From positions 1 through 64,000 of the forward strand of contig NZ_JALJRB010000010.1 of NCBI RefSeq assembly GCF_022968795.1: a stretch of DNA of 64,000 nucleotides, written 5' to 3'. The stretch comes from Desulfatitalea alkaliphila. GTDB lineage: Bacteria > Desulfobacterota > Desulfobacteria > Desulfobacterales > Desulfosarcinaceae. This document shows positions 50,223 through 59,555 of the stretch, one piece after another (position 1 is the first letter of the stretch; each line of letters begins with the position of its first letter). A model generated the notes under the pieces. The model saw only the letters and a program-made list of their open reading frames with translations, was not told where the DNA came from and searched no databases. The position numbers were made by a program, and so were the translations under genes.

Positions 50223-52598
50223 ATGAGCGAAGCCGAACAAGACAAGCGCCCCGAACCCGAGTCCGTGGAAACGGATGACGAGCTGGAGAGCCTCAGCCCA
50301 GAGGAGAAGGCCGCTTTCGAAAAAATCATGGCCGAAATCAGCGCGGCCAACGGCGGCGACGACGAACCGGAAAAAGCACCGGACGAAACAGACGCACTTG
50401 CGCCGGCGGCGTCATCATCCGATGAAATCGCACCCTCCGCCGAAAACGAGACCCCGTCTTTAAGCGACGAGGGGTCGGCGGTTGGTGAAGACGGTCTCTC
50501 CGAGGACCAAAGCGACCAACTCGATAAGATCATGGCCGAAATCGAAGGCAAGGGAAAAGGCCAGGCGGGTCCGACGGCGCATGATGATCGACAGAAGGAG
50601 GAGGAGAATAAGAAGAACGAGGAGGAGGAGGAAAAGGAAGAAGAAGATGGGTCCCTGAACGAGGACCAGCAGGCCGCCATGGACAAGATCATGGCCGAAA
50701 TCGAAGGCAAGCGCAAAACCGATCATGACACGGACGACACCGACGACGACGCTGCCGCGGAAGCCGAAGAGGCCATGTCCGAAGATCAGCAGGCCGCCTT
50801 GGACAAGATCATGGCGGAGATCGAAGGCAAGCGCAAAGCCGATCGTGACACGGACGACACCGACGACGACGCTGCCGCGGAAGCCGAAGAGGCCATGTCC
50901 GAAGATCAGCAGGCCGCCTTGGACAAGATCATGGCGGAGATCGGGTCCAAGCGATCACGGGAAGCCGAGGGGTCTTTGGATGCGCAAGCGGATGAGGAGG
51001 AGGCGGCAGCGGAAGCGGCCCCATCGCAAAGTCCCAACAATTTGAGCATGGACGAGTTCGACGACGAGCTCAACAACCTCCTCCAGAACGCCGAATCAAC
51101 CACCGCGTCCCCCGCCAAGCAGACCCCCAAAAAGGCCGAGGCGCCGGCAGGCTTCGCCAAGGACAAGGAAATCAACGCGGCCTTGAAAAAGATCGTCGGT
51201 CAAACCGGAGACGAAACCCGGGACGAAACGTCCGCAGCCGCGGACGACCATCAGCCGGAGGTCGCAACCGATGCTTATCCCATCCTGCATGAGGTACCGG
51301 CGGACGGCCTGCAAGGCAAGGCGGCCCGTGTTCCGTCCCCACGTAAGACGTCCGCCAAAAGCGGCATGCGAACCGCCCGCCGGCCGCGCCGATGGCTGCG
51401 CGCGGCAATGGTTGCTTCGACGGTATTGGCGATGTTGTCGGGTGTGGGGTACTGGGGGTATGATCGCTATGTGAAAGCGGCGCCCACCCCGTCCAACGAA
51501 ACAGCGGCGGCGCCTGTGTCCGCTCCCCGGGAAACCGCCCCCGCTCCGGCACCCGGCCGGCAACCGGCGGAACCCGTCGCTGCGCCGGTCGCCCCCAACC
51601 CACCTGCCTTGCCCCCTCCGCAAGCAGCTGTTGCCCTGAAACGCCATGCGGAGGCCTCCTTCGGCCAATTGCAGCGGGAGCTGGCAGCCGTGCGCAGCGA
51701 TCTTCAGAACCGGATTTCCGACATTCAGCAATTGAAAAGCTACTATGCGGCCGGCATTGCAGAGGAGATCGAAAAAATCGAAAACGCCCTGCAAAGCGAC
51801 CGCATCCCCGGTCTGGAGCAGGGCTTGGGCAACACCCAGATCGAGTTGGCCCTGCGCGCCATCCAACGTCGCGACAATTACATCGCCAAGCTGGACAAAC
51901 CCTTGGCCCGGTTGTCGATCATGTCCGAAGAACTGCTGTTCATGGAACGACGGGCCCGCATCCATGAAATCCTGGAACGGGGCATCCACGGTTTGCCACT
52001 GGACCGCTTGCGCCAGGAAGCCAGGACCGCCATGGCCGATTACGAAAAATTCTCCGCCGAAATCTCCATCGACACCATCGAGCTGCCACCTAAACCGTTG
52101 GCGGCTTTGTGGAAAGAGGTGACCGCCGAATTGACCAAACGGGCGACCCGGCTTGCCCAGCGCACACCTTTGAACCGCGCCGTCAGTGCCGAAATCTGCA
52201 ACGGCAACTTTGATCGCAAGTACATGCTCACGGCCTTGTCGGTGGAGACCGCCGGCTGCCTGGTGCGGTGGACCGGCAAGGATCTCTATCTGAACGAGTT
52301 GACCGAACTGACACCGGAAGCGGCCGAAGTGCTGACCCAATGGCCCGGCGAATGGCTCAGCCTCAACGGCATCAAGGAACTGTCGGCCGAAACGGCCCGT
52401 CACCTGGCCCAATGGCCGGGCAAACGTCTTTCGCTCAACGGCTTGACGGTGTTGTCGCCTGAAGCCACCACAGAACTTTCCCAATGGCAGGGAGATCAGC
52501 TTGAAATGGTGGGGTTGACCCGCATCGGGCGCTGGCAGAATTACGGCACCCGGCTCTATCTGTCGGAACAACTGAAACGGCGCTTGGAGGCGCAATAG
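50223..52598 (+). CDS. Repeat-rich single-pass membrane protein with WPG-type C-terminal repeats
   Basis: The 791-residue protein has three parts. Residues 1-385 are very acidic and repetitive, with five copies of the heptamer '(x)KIMAEI' and two almost identical 40-residue units (about 160-239). One transmembrane helix follows at about 393-413 ('AAMVASTVLAMLSGVGYWGY'). Then comes a proline/alanine-rich hinge, a coiled-coil section (about 475-640), and a C-terminal region with repeats of about 23 residues, such as 'QWPGEWLSLNGIKELSAETA' and 'QWPGKRLSLNGLTVLSPEAT'. Those look like short leucine-rich repeats. The topology suggests a cytoplasmic acidic arm and a periplasmic ligand-binding end. 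It is translationally linked with the next gene (4 bp apart). No function can be assigned. Confidence 0.75.
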   Translation: MSEAEQDKRPEPESVETDDELESLSPEEKAAFEKIMAEISAANGGDDEPEKAPDETDALAPAASSSDEIAPSAENETPSLSDEGSAVGEDGLSEDQSDQLDKIMAEIEGKGKGQAGPTAHDDRQKEEENKKNEEEEEKEEEDGSLNEDQQAAMDKIMAEIEGKRKTDHDTDDTDDDAAAEAEEAMSEDQQAALDKIMAEIEGKRKADRDTDDTDDDAAAEAEEAMSEDQQAALDKIMAEIGSKRSREAEGSLDAQADEEEAAAEAAPSQSPNNLSMDEFDDELNNLLQNAESTTASPAKQTPKKAEAPAGFAKDKEINAALKKIVGQTGDETRDETSAAADDHQPEVATDAYPILHEVPADGLQGKAARVPSPRKTSAKSGMRTARRPRRWLRAAMVASTVLAMLSGVGYWGYDRYVKAAPTPSNETAAAPVSAPRETAPAPAPGRQPAEPVAAPVAPNPPALPPPQAAVALKRHAEASFGQLQRELAAVRSDLQNRISDIQQLKSYYAAGIAEEIEKIENALQSDRIPGLEQGLGNTQIELALRAIQRRDNYIAKLDKPLARLSIMSEELLFMERRARIHEILERGIHGLPLDRLRQEARTAMADYEKFSAEISIDTIELPPKPLAALWKEVTAELTKRATRLAQRTPLNRAVSAEICNGNFDRKYMLTALSVETAGCLVRWTGKDLYLNELTELTPEAAEVLTQWPGEWLSLNGIKELSAETARHLAQWPGKRLSLNGLTVLSPEATTELSQWQGDQLEMVGLTRIGRWQNYGTRLYLSEQLKRRLEAQ
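50701..50940 (+). repeat. Two 120-bp tandem copies inside the membrane protein gene
   Basis: 50701-50820 and 50821-50940 are the same length and differ at two positions only. They encode two nearly identical 40-residue acidic units. The similarity points to a recent duplication, so copy number may vary between strains. Confidence 0.9.
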
Positions 52599-52601
52599 AC
52601 C

Positions 52602-53192
52602 ATGGTATCCTTCGCCCATCGCACTGTGAAAGGCGCAACCTTGCTGCTGGCGGTGGCCCTGTTGCTCTCATCGGGCCTGGCACCCCTCGCCGGCGCCAAC
52701 ACCAAAGGCGCCCAGCTGGAACAGATCGTCGCCGACATCGATCTGCTGCAACAACAGTTGAAAGATCGTATCGATCAGGCCGGCATGTTGCACGCCGCCC
52801 TGGCCGAGCAGCGCACCACGCTCAACGCGGAAATCCAGGTACTGCTCAGAAGCCTGAAGATCAAGGAGTTGCGCCAGACCAACGATCATCCGCGGCTGCG
52901 CCACAACCTGGAACTGCTGCGCACGATCCACACTTACATGGACGAATTGGAAGCCAAGCAGGTCCTCTACCGCACCGGGCGCGACCGTTTGAGCTACTTG
53001 CGCCAATTGGCCCGGGACGATATCCGCATGATCCGGACCGTCAGTGATCTGAAAATCGATGCCCTGACCACCCAGATCTCCATGGTGATCAACCGCTACC
53101 TGCCCGAAGCCCACACCATTCAGATCGACCCACAGAAAGTGAGCCTGCTGCCCATCGAGTCGGTGTGGCAACGGGTCAAAGAGAATCGATAG
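52602..53192 (+). CDS. Periplasmic coiled-coil protein
   Basis: A 196-residue protein with an N-terminal signal peptide ('ATLLLAVALLLSSGLAPLAGA', cleavage probably near residue 32), followed by a long coiled-coil ('QLEQIVADIDLLQQQLKDRI' and 'LHAALAEQRTTLNAEIQVLL'). It is likely to be periplasmic. It starts 4 bp after the repeat-rich membrane protein stop, so the two proteins may work together. Its end overlaps the convergent gltX gene by 17 bp. No named family. Confidence 0.65.
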   Translation: MVSFAHRTVKGATLLLAVALLLSSGLAPLAGANTKGAQLEQIVADIDLLQQQLKDRIDQAGMLHAALAEQRTTLNAEIQVLLRSLKIKELRQTNDHPRLRHNLELLRTIHTYMDELEAKQVLYRTGRDRLSYLRQLARDDIRMIRTVSDLKIDALTTQISMVINRYLPEAHTIQIDPQKVSLLPIESVWQRVKENR

Positions 53193-54651
53193 CGCGCCGC
53201 AATCGCGTCACCACCCTTTCGCGGCCGATGCAGACCAGCACCTGGATCAAATCGGGCCCCACGGCTTGACCGGTTACCGCGGTGCGCACCCCATTGACCA
53301 ATTGCCCCGGCTTGATGCCCCACTGCCCCAGGAAAGCGCGCAGCGCCGCCTCCACTGACGCGGCGTCGAAAGGTTCGACCCCCACCAGGGTATCGGCCAG
53401 GGCCGGCATCCAGCGGGCCGCGTCGGGCTGTTGCTGCAGGTGCCGGGCCACGGCATCCGGATCCATGGCATAGGCGTCGTCGAAATAGGCGCGGCCGTAT
53501 GTCGCAAAATCGGTCAGGCGATGAAAGCGGGCCCGGATCAGATCCACGGTCTGATCGAACCACTCCCGGCGCGCGCCGTCGAAGTCCGCCTGCCACAGCC
53601 CTTCCGCCGTCAAGCGGGCCTTCACATGGGGCCGCAGCGCCGCTATGGGCATGCTGCGCAGATAGTGGGCGTTGATGCTGAGCAATTTGGGGTCGGTGAT
53701 GAACTTGGGATCGTCGGGTTGGATATGGAACACCGAATTGGTGCGGCCGATGCCTTCCAGGTCGAAGGCAGCCACCAGTTCCTGCGGCGTGAACAGTTCG
53801 CGGGCGTCCGTGGTGGCCCAGCCCAGCAGCACCAGGAAATTGACCATGGCCCACGGCAGAAACCCTTGCTCCCGATAGTAGTGGATGGCCACGTGTTCAC
53901 CGTGACGCCGTTTGGAAATTTTGGCCTTCTGCGGATCCAGGGTCAGGGACATGTGGGCGAAAACCGGCAACGAAGCGCCCAACGCCTGGTAGATCAACAC
54001 CTGCTTGGGGGTGTTGGCCAGACCGTCCTGGCCCCGGATCACGTGGGTGACGCCGTCGCGGATGTCGTCCACCGCATTGGCCAGCACATAGAGCGGTTGG
54101 CCGTTGGTGCGCATCAGCACGAAATCCTCGATATCGTCCAACCGTTTGACCACCCGGCCGTAGACGCGATCGTCAAAGGCGACCGCCCCGTCGCCGCGCG
54201 GCACCTTGAACCGCACCACATGCGCTCGCCCCTCAGCCGTCAGGGCTGCGATACGATCCGCCGTCAGCCGGCGGCAGGCGCCGTCGTAGCGATAGGTTTG
54301 CTTGGCCGCGCGGGCCGCCTCCCGCTTCGCTTCCAGCGCCTCGCGAGCGCAGAAACAGCGATAGGCGTGTCCTCTCGCCAACAACCGTTCCACCGCGGCC
54401 CGGTGGTCGTCCAGGTGACGGCTCTGGAAAAAGGGACCGGCATCCCAGTCGAGCCCCAGCCAGCGTAAACCGTCCAGGATGCCCTGGACCGAGGCTTCGC
54501 TGGAACGGGTCGCATCGGTGTCCTCGATGCGCAGAATGAACCGACCGCCGTGCTTGCGCGCATAAAGCCAGTTGAAAATCGCCGTACGCGCCCCGCCGAT
54601 GTGCAAATACCCGCTGGGACTGGGCGCAAACCGCACCACACAAGAATCCAT
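53176..54651 (-). CDS. gltX: Glutamyl-tRNA synthetase
   Basis: The 491-residue class I synthetase starts after AGGAGG. It has the nucleotide-binding HIGG motif ('RFAPSPSGYLHIGGARTA', residues 7-24), 'RIEDTD', and the KMSKS-like loop KISKR. It lacks the zinc cysteine cluster found in some homologues. It charges tRNA-Glu with glutamate; some bacteria with one GluRS also charge tRNA-Gln. The two segments 'ALRAFLGQWGIKPGQLVNGV' and 'VLVCIGRERVVTRL' form the C-terminal anticodon-binding domain. Convergent overlap with the preceding gene is 17 bp. Confidence 0.97.
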   Translation of the reverse strand: MDSCVVRFAPSPSGYLHIGGARTAIFNWLYARKHGGRFILRIEDTDATRSSEASVQGILDGLRWLGLDWDAGPFFQSRHLDDHRAAVERLLARGHAYRCFCAREALEAKREAARAAKQTYRYDGACRRLTADRIAALTAEGRAHVVRFKVPRGDGAVAFDDRVYGRVVKRLDDIEDFVLMRTNGQPLYVLANAVDDIRDGVTHVIRGQDGLANTPKQVLIYQALGASLPVFAHMSLTLDPQKAKISKRRHGEHVAIHYYREQGFLPWAMVNFLVLLGWATTDARELFTPQELVAAFDLEGIGRTNSVFHIQPDDPKFITDPKLLSINAHYLRSMPIAALRPHVKARLTAEGLWQADFDGARREWFDQTVDLIRARFHRLTDFATYGRAYFDDAYAMDPDAVARHLQQQPDAARWMPALADTLVGVEPFDAASVEAALRAFLGQWGIKPGQLVNGVRTAVTGQAVGPDLIQVLVCIGRERVVTRLRRAIDSL

Positions 54652-54775
54652 GGAAACCTTCCTCCTGCATTCGATCGAAGTCGATGCACCACAAAACCGT
54701 CACAATTGCCAGGACGCCGCAACATCTGTTGACCCGAGAGCCGCCCGCGGCATATACATCCAGCGCAATCGAATT

Positions 54776-54895
54776 ACCGAATCGGGAGCGAAATCGAAAT
54801 CGGTTCAGTTCCGTTTCGCGTCTCGGTTCGCTTCGATTTCGACAGCGATAACCATTTCGATTTCGCGTTCCAACGGGGCATGCCCCGTCTCGGGC
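54776..54895. repeat. Inverted CGAAATCG/CGATTTCG region with palindrome
   Basis: GAAATCGAAATCGG (about 54789-54802) and further CGATTTCG and CATTTCGATTTCGCG copies (about 54825-54870) form an imperfect inverted repeat, followed by ACGGGGCATGCCCCGT (54875-54890). It lies in the spacer between gltX and the pseudouridine synthase gene. It differs from the main dispersed repeat but has the same style of AT-rich and GC palindrome modules. Confidence 0.5.
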
Positions 54896-54933
54896 TTTGT
54901 AGATGACCGCGTAACTTCTTGGAATTGATCACC

Positions 54934-55752
54934 ATGCCGCCGCAAATGCACCGTATCTCCGTCACCCACCCGGTACCCGACTCGGCCTGCGCGGCCGTGG
55001 CGGCGGGGGCCGGGATATCGAAAGGTGCGGCCAAGCGCGCCATGAACCAGGGGGCGGTTTGGCTGCAACGCGGCCGGCGCAAAATGCAGCGGTTGCGCCG
55101 TGCGACCAGCGCCCTGCGCCCCGGCGATCTGCTGCTGTTTTACCACGATCCGGCCATTCTCGCCCTTTCCCCGCCGGCGGCCCGTTGCGAAAAGGATTGC
55201 CGGGATTACAGCATCTGGTTCAAGCCGGCGGGACTGTTGACCCAGGGGACCCGCTTCGGCGACCACTGCGCCTTGTTGCGCCAGGTGGAACGCCATTTCA
55301 ACGGCCGGCGGCCGGCACTGCCGGTGCATCGCCTGGACCGGGAAGCAGCGGGTCTCGTGCTGGTGGCGCACCACAGCAAAGCCGCGGCCCGCCTGTCCGA
55401 CCTGCTCCGCTTCCGCGCGATTGTAAAAACCTATCGCATTCAAGTCCTCGGCCGCCTGGGGGATCGGGGTGCGACAGGATCCATCGACCTGGCCCTGGAC
55501 GGCAAAGCGGCCGGCACCGACTACACCGTTCTGGAATACGACCCCCACACGGATCGGACAACGGCGCGAATCATTTTGCAGACCGGCCGCCTGCACCAGA
55601 TCCGACGCCACCTGGCCGCCATCGGTCACCCGGTCATGGGCGATTCCCGCTACGGCCAGGGCAACCGGCACCCGGACGGTTTGCAATTGGTGGCCGACCG
55701 CCTGGCCTTCGATTGTCCCTTCGGCCACGGGCCCATCGACATCGCGATTTAA
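54934..55752 (+). CDS. RluA-family pseudouridine synthase
   Basis: The 272-residue enzyme has the RluA signature 'LPVHRLDREAAGLVLVAHHS' with the catalytic aspartate, plus 'YRIQVLGRL' and 'ILQTGRLHQIRRHLAAIGHP' with the conserved arginine. It isomerises uridine to pseudouridine in rRNA or tRNA; exact position is not inferable. The N-terminal part lacks a clear S4 domain. The ATG at 54934 is chosen; a TTG five codons upstream is possible. Its stop overlaps the end of the convergent glycosylase gene by 4 bp. Confidence 0.88.
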   Translation: MPPQMHRISVTHPVPDSACAAVAAGAGISKGAAKRAMNQGAVWLQRGRRKMQRLRRATSALRPGDLLLFYHDPAILALSPPAARCEKDCRDYSIWFKPAGLLTQGTRFGDHCALLRQVERHFNGRRPALPVHRLDREAAGLVLVAHHSKAAARLSDLLRFRAIVKTYRIQVLGRLGDRGATGSIDLALDGKAAGTDYTVLEYDPHTDRTTARIILQTGRLHQIRRHLAAIGHPVMGDSRYGQGNRHPDGLQLVADRLAFDCPFGHGPIDIAI

Positions 55753-56456
55753 CCCAAGACCACCCCCATGGCGGCCAACTCCTTTTCGATCAGGTCGGCC
55801 CAACCGGCATTGGCCTTTGGATTGGCCGGGCTGGGGTGAGCGATCCGCCCCACCGGGAGATTTAGGTGGGCCAGCGCCTTGGCGGCCTGCTGGGCGGCGA
55901 AGGCGCCCACGCCGACCACCCTGCGGGGTTTGAACAAGGCCACGGTTTCCGCCAAGGCCGCATCGCAGGCCGCCAGCAGCGGTTCCCGTTCCGCCGGCGG
56001 CAGTTTGTCGGGGGTGCGGTTGCGGCCGCTCTCCTCCATGAACACCAAGGGGCAGTAATTGGCCACCCAGAAACGGCCGAAAAAACGCTCCGGCGTGCCG
56101 AAACGCGATTTTGCCCAGCCCCACAACCGTTGCCCGCTGACCTCCCCCCGCCGGCACGCGAAGCCTTCGATGGGCCGTTTGGGATGGGGCCTGGCCGGTT
56201 GCCCGACCGCCGCCCGAATATCCAGCCAGCGGGTGACCATCTCCACGTCACCGAAGGGTATCCCGGTCTGGGCCATGCCCCACGGCCCCGGATTCATTCC
56301 CAGCAGCAACACTTCCCGGCCCTCCCCCGCATAGCGTGCGGCATAGGCCAGGTGGGCCTCACGGGCGTAGGTCAGCGGATTGTACACGCTGTGGACCGGC
56401 GGCGCGAAACGCAAAGGGGCCAATCGGGCCGTCAAGCGATCGATAATGGTGGCCAT
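55749..56456 (-). CDS. SMUG1-like uracil-DNA glycosylase
   Basis: The protein has the SMUG1-type active-site motif 'LLLGMNPGPWGMAQTGIPFG' and the second motif HPSPAN near the end ('VGRIAHPSPANPKANAG'). These enzymes remove uracil and oxidised pyrimidines such as 5-hydroxymethyluracil from DNA. Length is about 235 residues. A TTG at 56477 preceded by AGGGA is another possible start. The MutM gene is 400 bp further on the same strand. Confidence 0.88.
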   Translation of the reverse strand: MATIIDRLTARLAPLRFAPPVHSVYNPLTYAREAHLAYAARYAGEGREVLLLGMNPGPWGMAQTGIPFGDVEMVTRWLDIRAAVGQPARPHPKRPIEGFACRRGEVSGQRLWGWAKSRFGTPERFFGRFWVANYCPLVFMEESGRNRTPDKLPPAEREPLLAACDAALAETVALFKPRRVVGVGAFAAQQAAKALAHLNLPVGRIAHPSPANPKANAGWADLIEKELAAMGVVLG

Positions 56457-56577
56457 GGTGTCGGGTCGCAATGGCAAATGTCCCTAAACTTTTAAGGTTG
56501 GTGTGACGATAGATATAGCAGCGGCGTCCGTCGTCATCAGCCTCGGATCGCCGCAATTTCGCCCCAGAGGGATATTT

Positions 56578-56886
56578 ATGATGACTGAAACAGAACGCCA
56601 CCGGCGCCCCCAAACCGTGGACGAAGCCGCGCAGCGCTTGATTTCGGATCTTTTGGTCCAGCAGCTCAAGGCCTTGTCCCGCATGGACGAAGCCGCGTTT
56701 GACGACCTCTGTGACACCGTGACGCCGACCCTGTTGGACGAGTTCGAAATCTGGGAAGGCAACGATGCCCTGCTCTCCTCCTGCTACCAGCGCTGCGCCG
56801 ATGACTGCGCCGATCCGGCCCGCATCATTCTTAACAGGGTCAAGGAGATCCTGCGCGACTTCAACGGCTACCTGGTGATTTCCTGA
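56578..56886 (+). CDS. Conserved hypothetical helical protein
   Basis: The ATG at 56578 follows AGAGGGA, giving about 102 residues. It is acidic and helical ('TVDEAAQRLISDLLVQQLKA' and 'NDALLSSCYQRCADDCADPA'), ending 'ILRDFNGYLVIS'. Similar small proteins seem common in Deltaproteobacteria, but no function is known. Its 3' end overlaps the convergent mutM gene by 19 bp. Confidence 0.65.
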   Translation: MMTETERHRRPQTVDEAAQRLISDLLVQQLKALSRMDEAAFDDLCDTVTPTLLDEFEIWEGNDALLSSCYQRCADDCADPARIILNRVKEILRDFNGYLVIS

Positions 56887-57710
56887 GGTTGACACCGCCT
56901 GCAGAGGTGGGTGCTGCGCTGGGCGACTTGCATCCGCTCGATGGTCCCGCCGCAGCGGGGGCAGGGCCGGCCGGTGCGGCGAAACACCTTCAATTGATCC
57001 GCATTGCGGCCCGCGCCGCCCACCGGCGAATGGAAATTGGTCTGCCCGCTGCCCAGGGTGGTGCCGCCGTTGCGCACCCCTTGGCGCAAAACCCGCCGCA
57101 TGGCGCGATGCAAGGCGCGAATCTGCGCCGGTGACAAGGTGTGCGCCGCGCACAGAGGATGGATGCGCGCCGCCCACAGGGTCTCGTCCACGTATATGTT
57201 CCCCAGTCCGGCCACCACGCTCTGATCCAACAACAACGGCTTGATGGCGCGCCGCCGCCCGGCCAAGGCCTCGGCCAATCGCCGGGCGGTGAAGTCGTTC
57301 GCCAAAGGCTCGGGCCCAAGCCGCGCCAGCAAAGGGGCCGGATCCTGCAGCAGGTAAAAGCGACCGAATTTGCGGGTGTCGTGAAACCACAGCCGGCGAC
57401 CGTCATCCAGAAGCAACACCACATGGACATGCTTGCCGGCAGTACGGTTGTCCGCGATCACCTCGAAGCGCCCGGTCATGCGCAGATGCACGGCCAGCAC
57501 CCTGCCCTGGTCCAGCTCCCACAGAATGAACTTGGCCCGCCGCCGGATGGCCCGGATGGTGCGCCCGACCACGCGGCGTTTGAACTGTTCGGGAGAGAGG
57601 TCGGCAATGGTGGCGGGCCAGCGCACCCGCACCCCGGTAATCCGCCGTCCGACCAATCGGGCCGCGCACAGATCCCGCACCACGGTTTCGACTTCGGGCA
57701 GTTCGGGCAC
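56868..57710 (-). CDS. mutM: Formamidopyrimidine-DNA glycosylase
   Basis: The 280-residue enzyme begins MPELPEVETV, with the catalytic proline and glutamate at positions 2-3 of the mature protein, and has the conserved 'GLGNIYVDETLWAARIHPL' and a C-terminal zinc finger 'CPRCGGTIERM' with 'HLCRRC'. It removes 8-oxoguanine and other oxidised purines and cuts the DNA backbone. It lies 6 bp after the DUF1015 gene and should be co-transcribed with it. Confidence 0.96.
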   Translation of the reverse strand: MPELPEVETVVRDLCAARLVGRRITGVRVRWPATIADLSPEQFKRRVVGRTIRAIRRRAKFILWELDQGRVLAVHLRMTGRFEVIADNRTAGKHVHVVLLLDDGRRLWFHDTRKFGRFYLLQDPAPLLARLGPEPLANDFTARRLAEALAGRRRAIKPLLLDQSVVAGLGNIYVDETLWAARIHPLCAAHTLSPAQIRALHRAMRRVLRQGVRNGGTTLGSGQTNFHSPVGGAGRNADQLKVFRRTGRPCPRCGGTIERMQVAQRSTHLCRRCQPQEITR

Positions 57711-57715
57711 GAGGG

Positions 57716-59038
57716 CTACCGCAACCTGTTGAAGACCAACCCGCTGATCACCTTGGGGTAGAAGTAGGTGGATTTGCGCGGCATGATCAAACCGCTTTCC
57801 GCCACCCGCCGCACCTGCTCGATGCGCGTCGGATTGAGAATGAACGCCACCGCCGCCTCGCCCCGGTCCACGGCCTGAAGGGCATCCCGGTTGCTGGTGC
57901 GGTAGATGATGCGGGTGGCATCGTCCATGTATGCTTGATCGAAACCCATCAAGTGCATCAAGATCAAATGGGTCAACACGGTCACATCCAAATCGCGCAA
58001 CGCCGATGGCGGATCGTCACCGAACAGCTGCTCCATGACCCCCTCTTTCAACGCCATCACCTGGAATACAGCGGGGCGCTTGGTGTAGAAACCGATGGCA
58101 TGCCGGTGGGCCATCTCGGGCAAAAGAGTGTTGAATCGCGCCAGGGCAGCGTCGATGCCGCCGGCGAGATCCACGGGCAACAGATCGAAATATTGCGGCG
58201 CCTTGGCCAGCAAATCGGCCACCGCGCCCTCCGGCACCTCCCTGATCAGCCGGTGGGCGGGCAAAATAGTCATGCCCGGGTCCTCCATGCTGCTCAAGCT
58301 CATCATGACGAAATTGGACGGATGATCGTCAGTGAAGTCCGGCTGGGTCTCGCGAACCCACTGGCGGTAGTTCAAGGCGGTTTCATAGCGATGGTGGCCG
58401 TCGGCGATGTAAATGCGCTTGTCGGCGAAGAAACGGGAAGCGGCGCTGATCACGGCCGGGTCGCCGACATGCCACAAACGATGGCGGTGGCCGCTGTCAT
58501 CCACCAGATCGACATCCGGACGCTGCCCGTCGGCGATCGCTCCCAAGCGGTCCAGCAGGGATTTTCCTTGGGTGAACAGGCCGAACACCGGGCTGAAATT
58601 GGCATGGCAGGCCTTACGCAACAGCAGCCGCTCGCTCTTGACCTTGGAAAAAGTGCGCTCGTGTGGCAGAATGATGCCCTTGTCGAAGGGTTCCAAACGC
58701 ACCCGGCCGATCAGCCCGAAACGCCGCAAAGTGCGCCCCTCCACTTCATAGTCAACGGTGGTCAGGTAGAACCCCTTTTCGCTGTCCTCGATCAACACCC
58801 CTTCCGACTGCCATTGCCGGAAGTCACGGGCGGCGCGCAACCGCACATTGTCCCTATCGTCATCCTGCGGCCGGGCAAGCCCCAGCACCAGGCGAATCAC
58901 GTTGTTGGGATGGCGCCGGTAGAACCCTTCCTGCGCCTCGGGGGATATCACATCGTAGGGCGGTGCAACCACATCGGCCATATCGCCGATCCGCCGCGGA
59001 TTATAGCGAATACCCTGAAAGGGAACCACTTCTGCCAT
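57716..59038 (-). CDS. DUF1015 family protein
   Basis: The start at 59038 (MAEVVPFQGIRYNPR) follows AAAGGATCG; upstream codons are repeat-derived. The 440-residue protein has the family motifs 'VVAPPYDVISPEAQEGFYRR', 'NPNNVIRLVLGL' (here HPNNVIRLVLG), 'IILPHERTFSKVKSERLLLR', 'IADGHHRYETALNYRQWVRE' and 'RKSTYFYPKVISGLVFNRL'. Its biochemical function is not established. It is often found near amino-acid or cofactor genes. The gene is transcribed with mutM. Confidence 0.92.
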   Translation of the reverse strand: MAEVVPFQGIRYNPRRIGDMADVVAPPYDVISPEAQEGFYRRHPNNVIRLVLGLARPQDDDRDNVRLRAARDFRQWQSEGVLIEDSEKGFYLTTVDYEVEGRTLRRFGLIGRVRLEPFDKGIILPHERTFSKVKSERLLLRKACHANFSPVFGLFTQGKSLLDRLGAIADGQRPDVDLVDDSGHRHRLWHVGDPAVISAASRFFADKRIYIADGHHRYETALNYRQWVRETQPDFTDDHPSNFVMMSLSSMEDPGMTILPAHRLIREVPEGAVADLLAKAPQYFDLLPVDLAGGIDAALARFNTLLPEMAHRHAIGFYTKRPAVFQVMALKEGVMEQLFGDDPPSALRDLDVTVLTHLILMHLMGFDQAYMDDATRIIYRTSNRDALQAVDRGEAAVAFILNPTRIEQVRRVAESGLIMPRKSTYFYPKVISGLVFNRLR

Positions 59039-59555
59039 GGATCGATCCTTTGTTCGTTGGTAAAAAGGCAGCTTGCACGCTGTTGAAAGCTGCCGATGCG
59101 CTGCCGTACCGCCCCGTCGCGGCCCCGACGGCCCTGATGCAAACCTGCGCCCCGCGTCCACGCAAACATGGAAAATACCGTCGTGCAGCACGCCTGGCCG
59201 AAGACCGGCGGCCGGCCCGAAGTCGAGCTGGGCAATATCAGTATTGGTACACCAAGTCAAATGGCGGGCGCCCCGGCAAAGGATGACCGACGGACGGCAC
59301 TGCACGCCGTGGACCAGCACGGCCGGCAATCCCACGCAGGGGCACGGCATGCCGTGTCCTGGTGCAAACGCCCACCCTTTTCGCCAACCTCGCTCACCGG
59401 GAACGGCGTGCCGTGCCCCTGCGTGGCGTTGAAAGAGCTATCTGTTCGCCCACCCCCAGCCTCCTAAAATCGATCGAAGTACTTGATCGTCCATCTTTCA
59501 TGTTGCTCGAGATCCCGTGCTGCCGGTTTCCGCCGGGTCAACCGCTGGGCGGCGA
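59039..59555. other. Intergenic region holding two palindrome copies
   Basis: No gene is visible between the DUF1015 start and the kinase stop. It contains copy 10 of the dispersed repeat (59340-59480) and the DUF1015 promoter. Small frames here are repeat-derived. Confidence 0.45.
59340..59480 (+). repeat. Dispersed composite repeat, copy 10 (two diverged palindromes)
   Basis: GGGCACGGCATGCCGTGTCC (59340-59359) and GGGAACGGCGTGCCGTGCCC (about 59399-59418) are two degenerate palindromes about 60 bp apart. They are followed by 'TTCGCCCACCCCCAGCCTCC' and 'TAAAATCGATCGAAGTA', clearly related to the central part of copies 6 and 7. The AT tract is lost. Confidence 0.65.
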
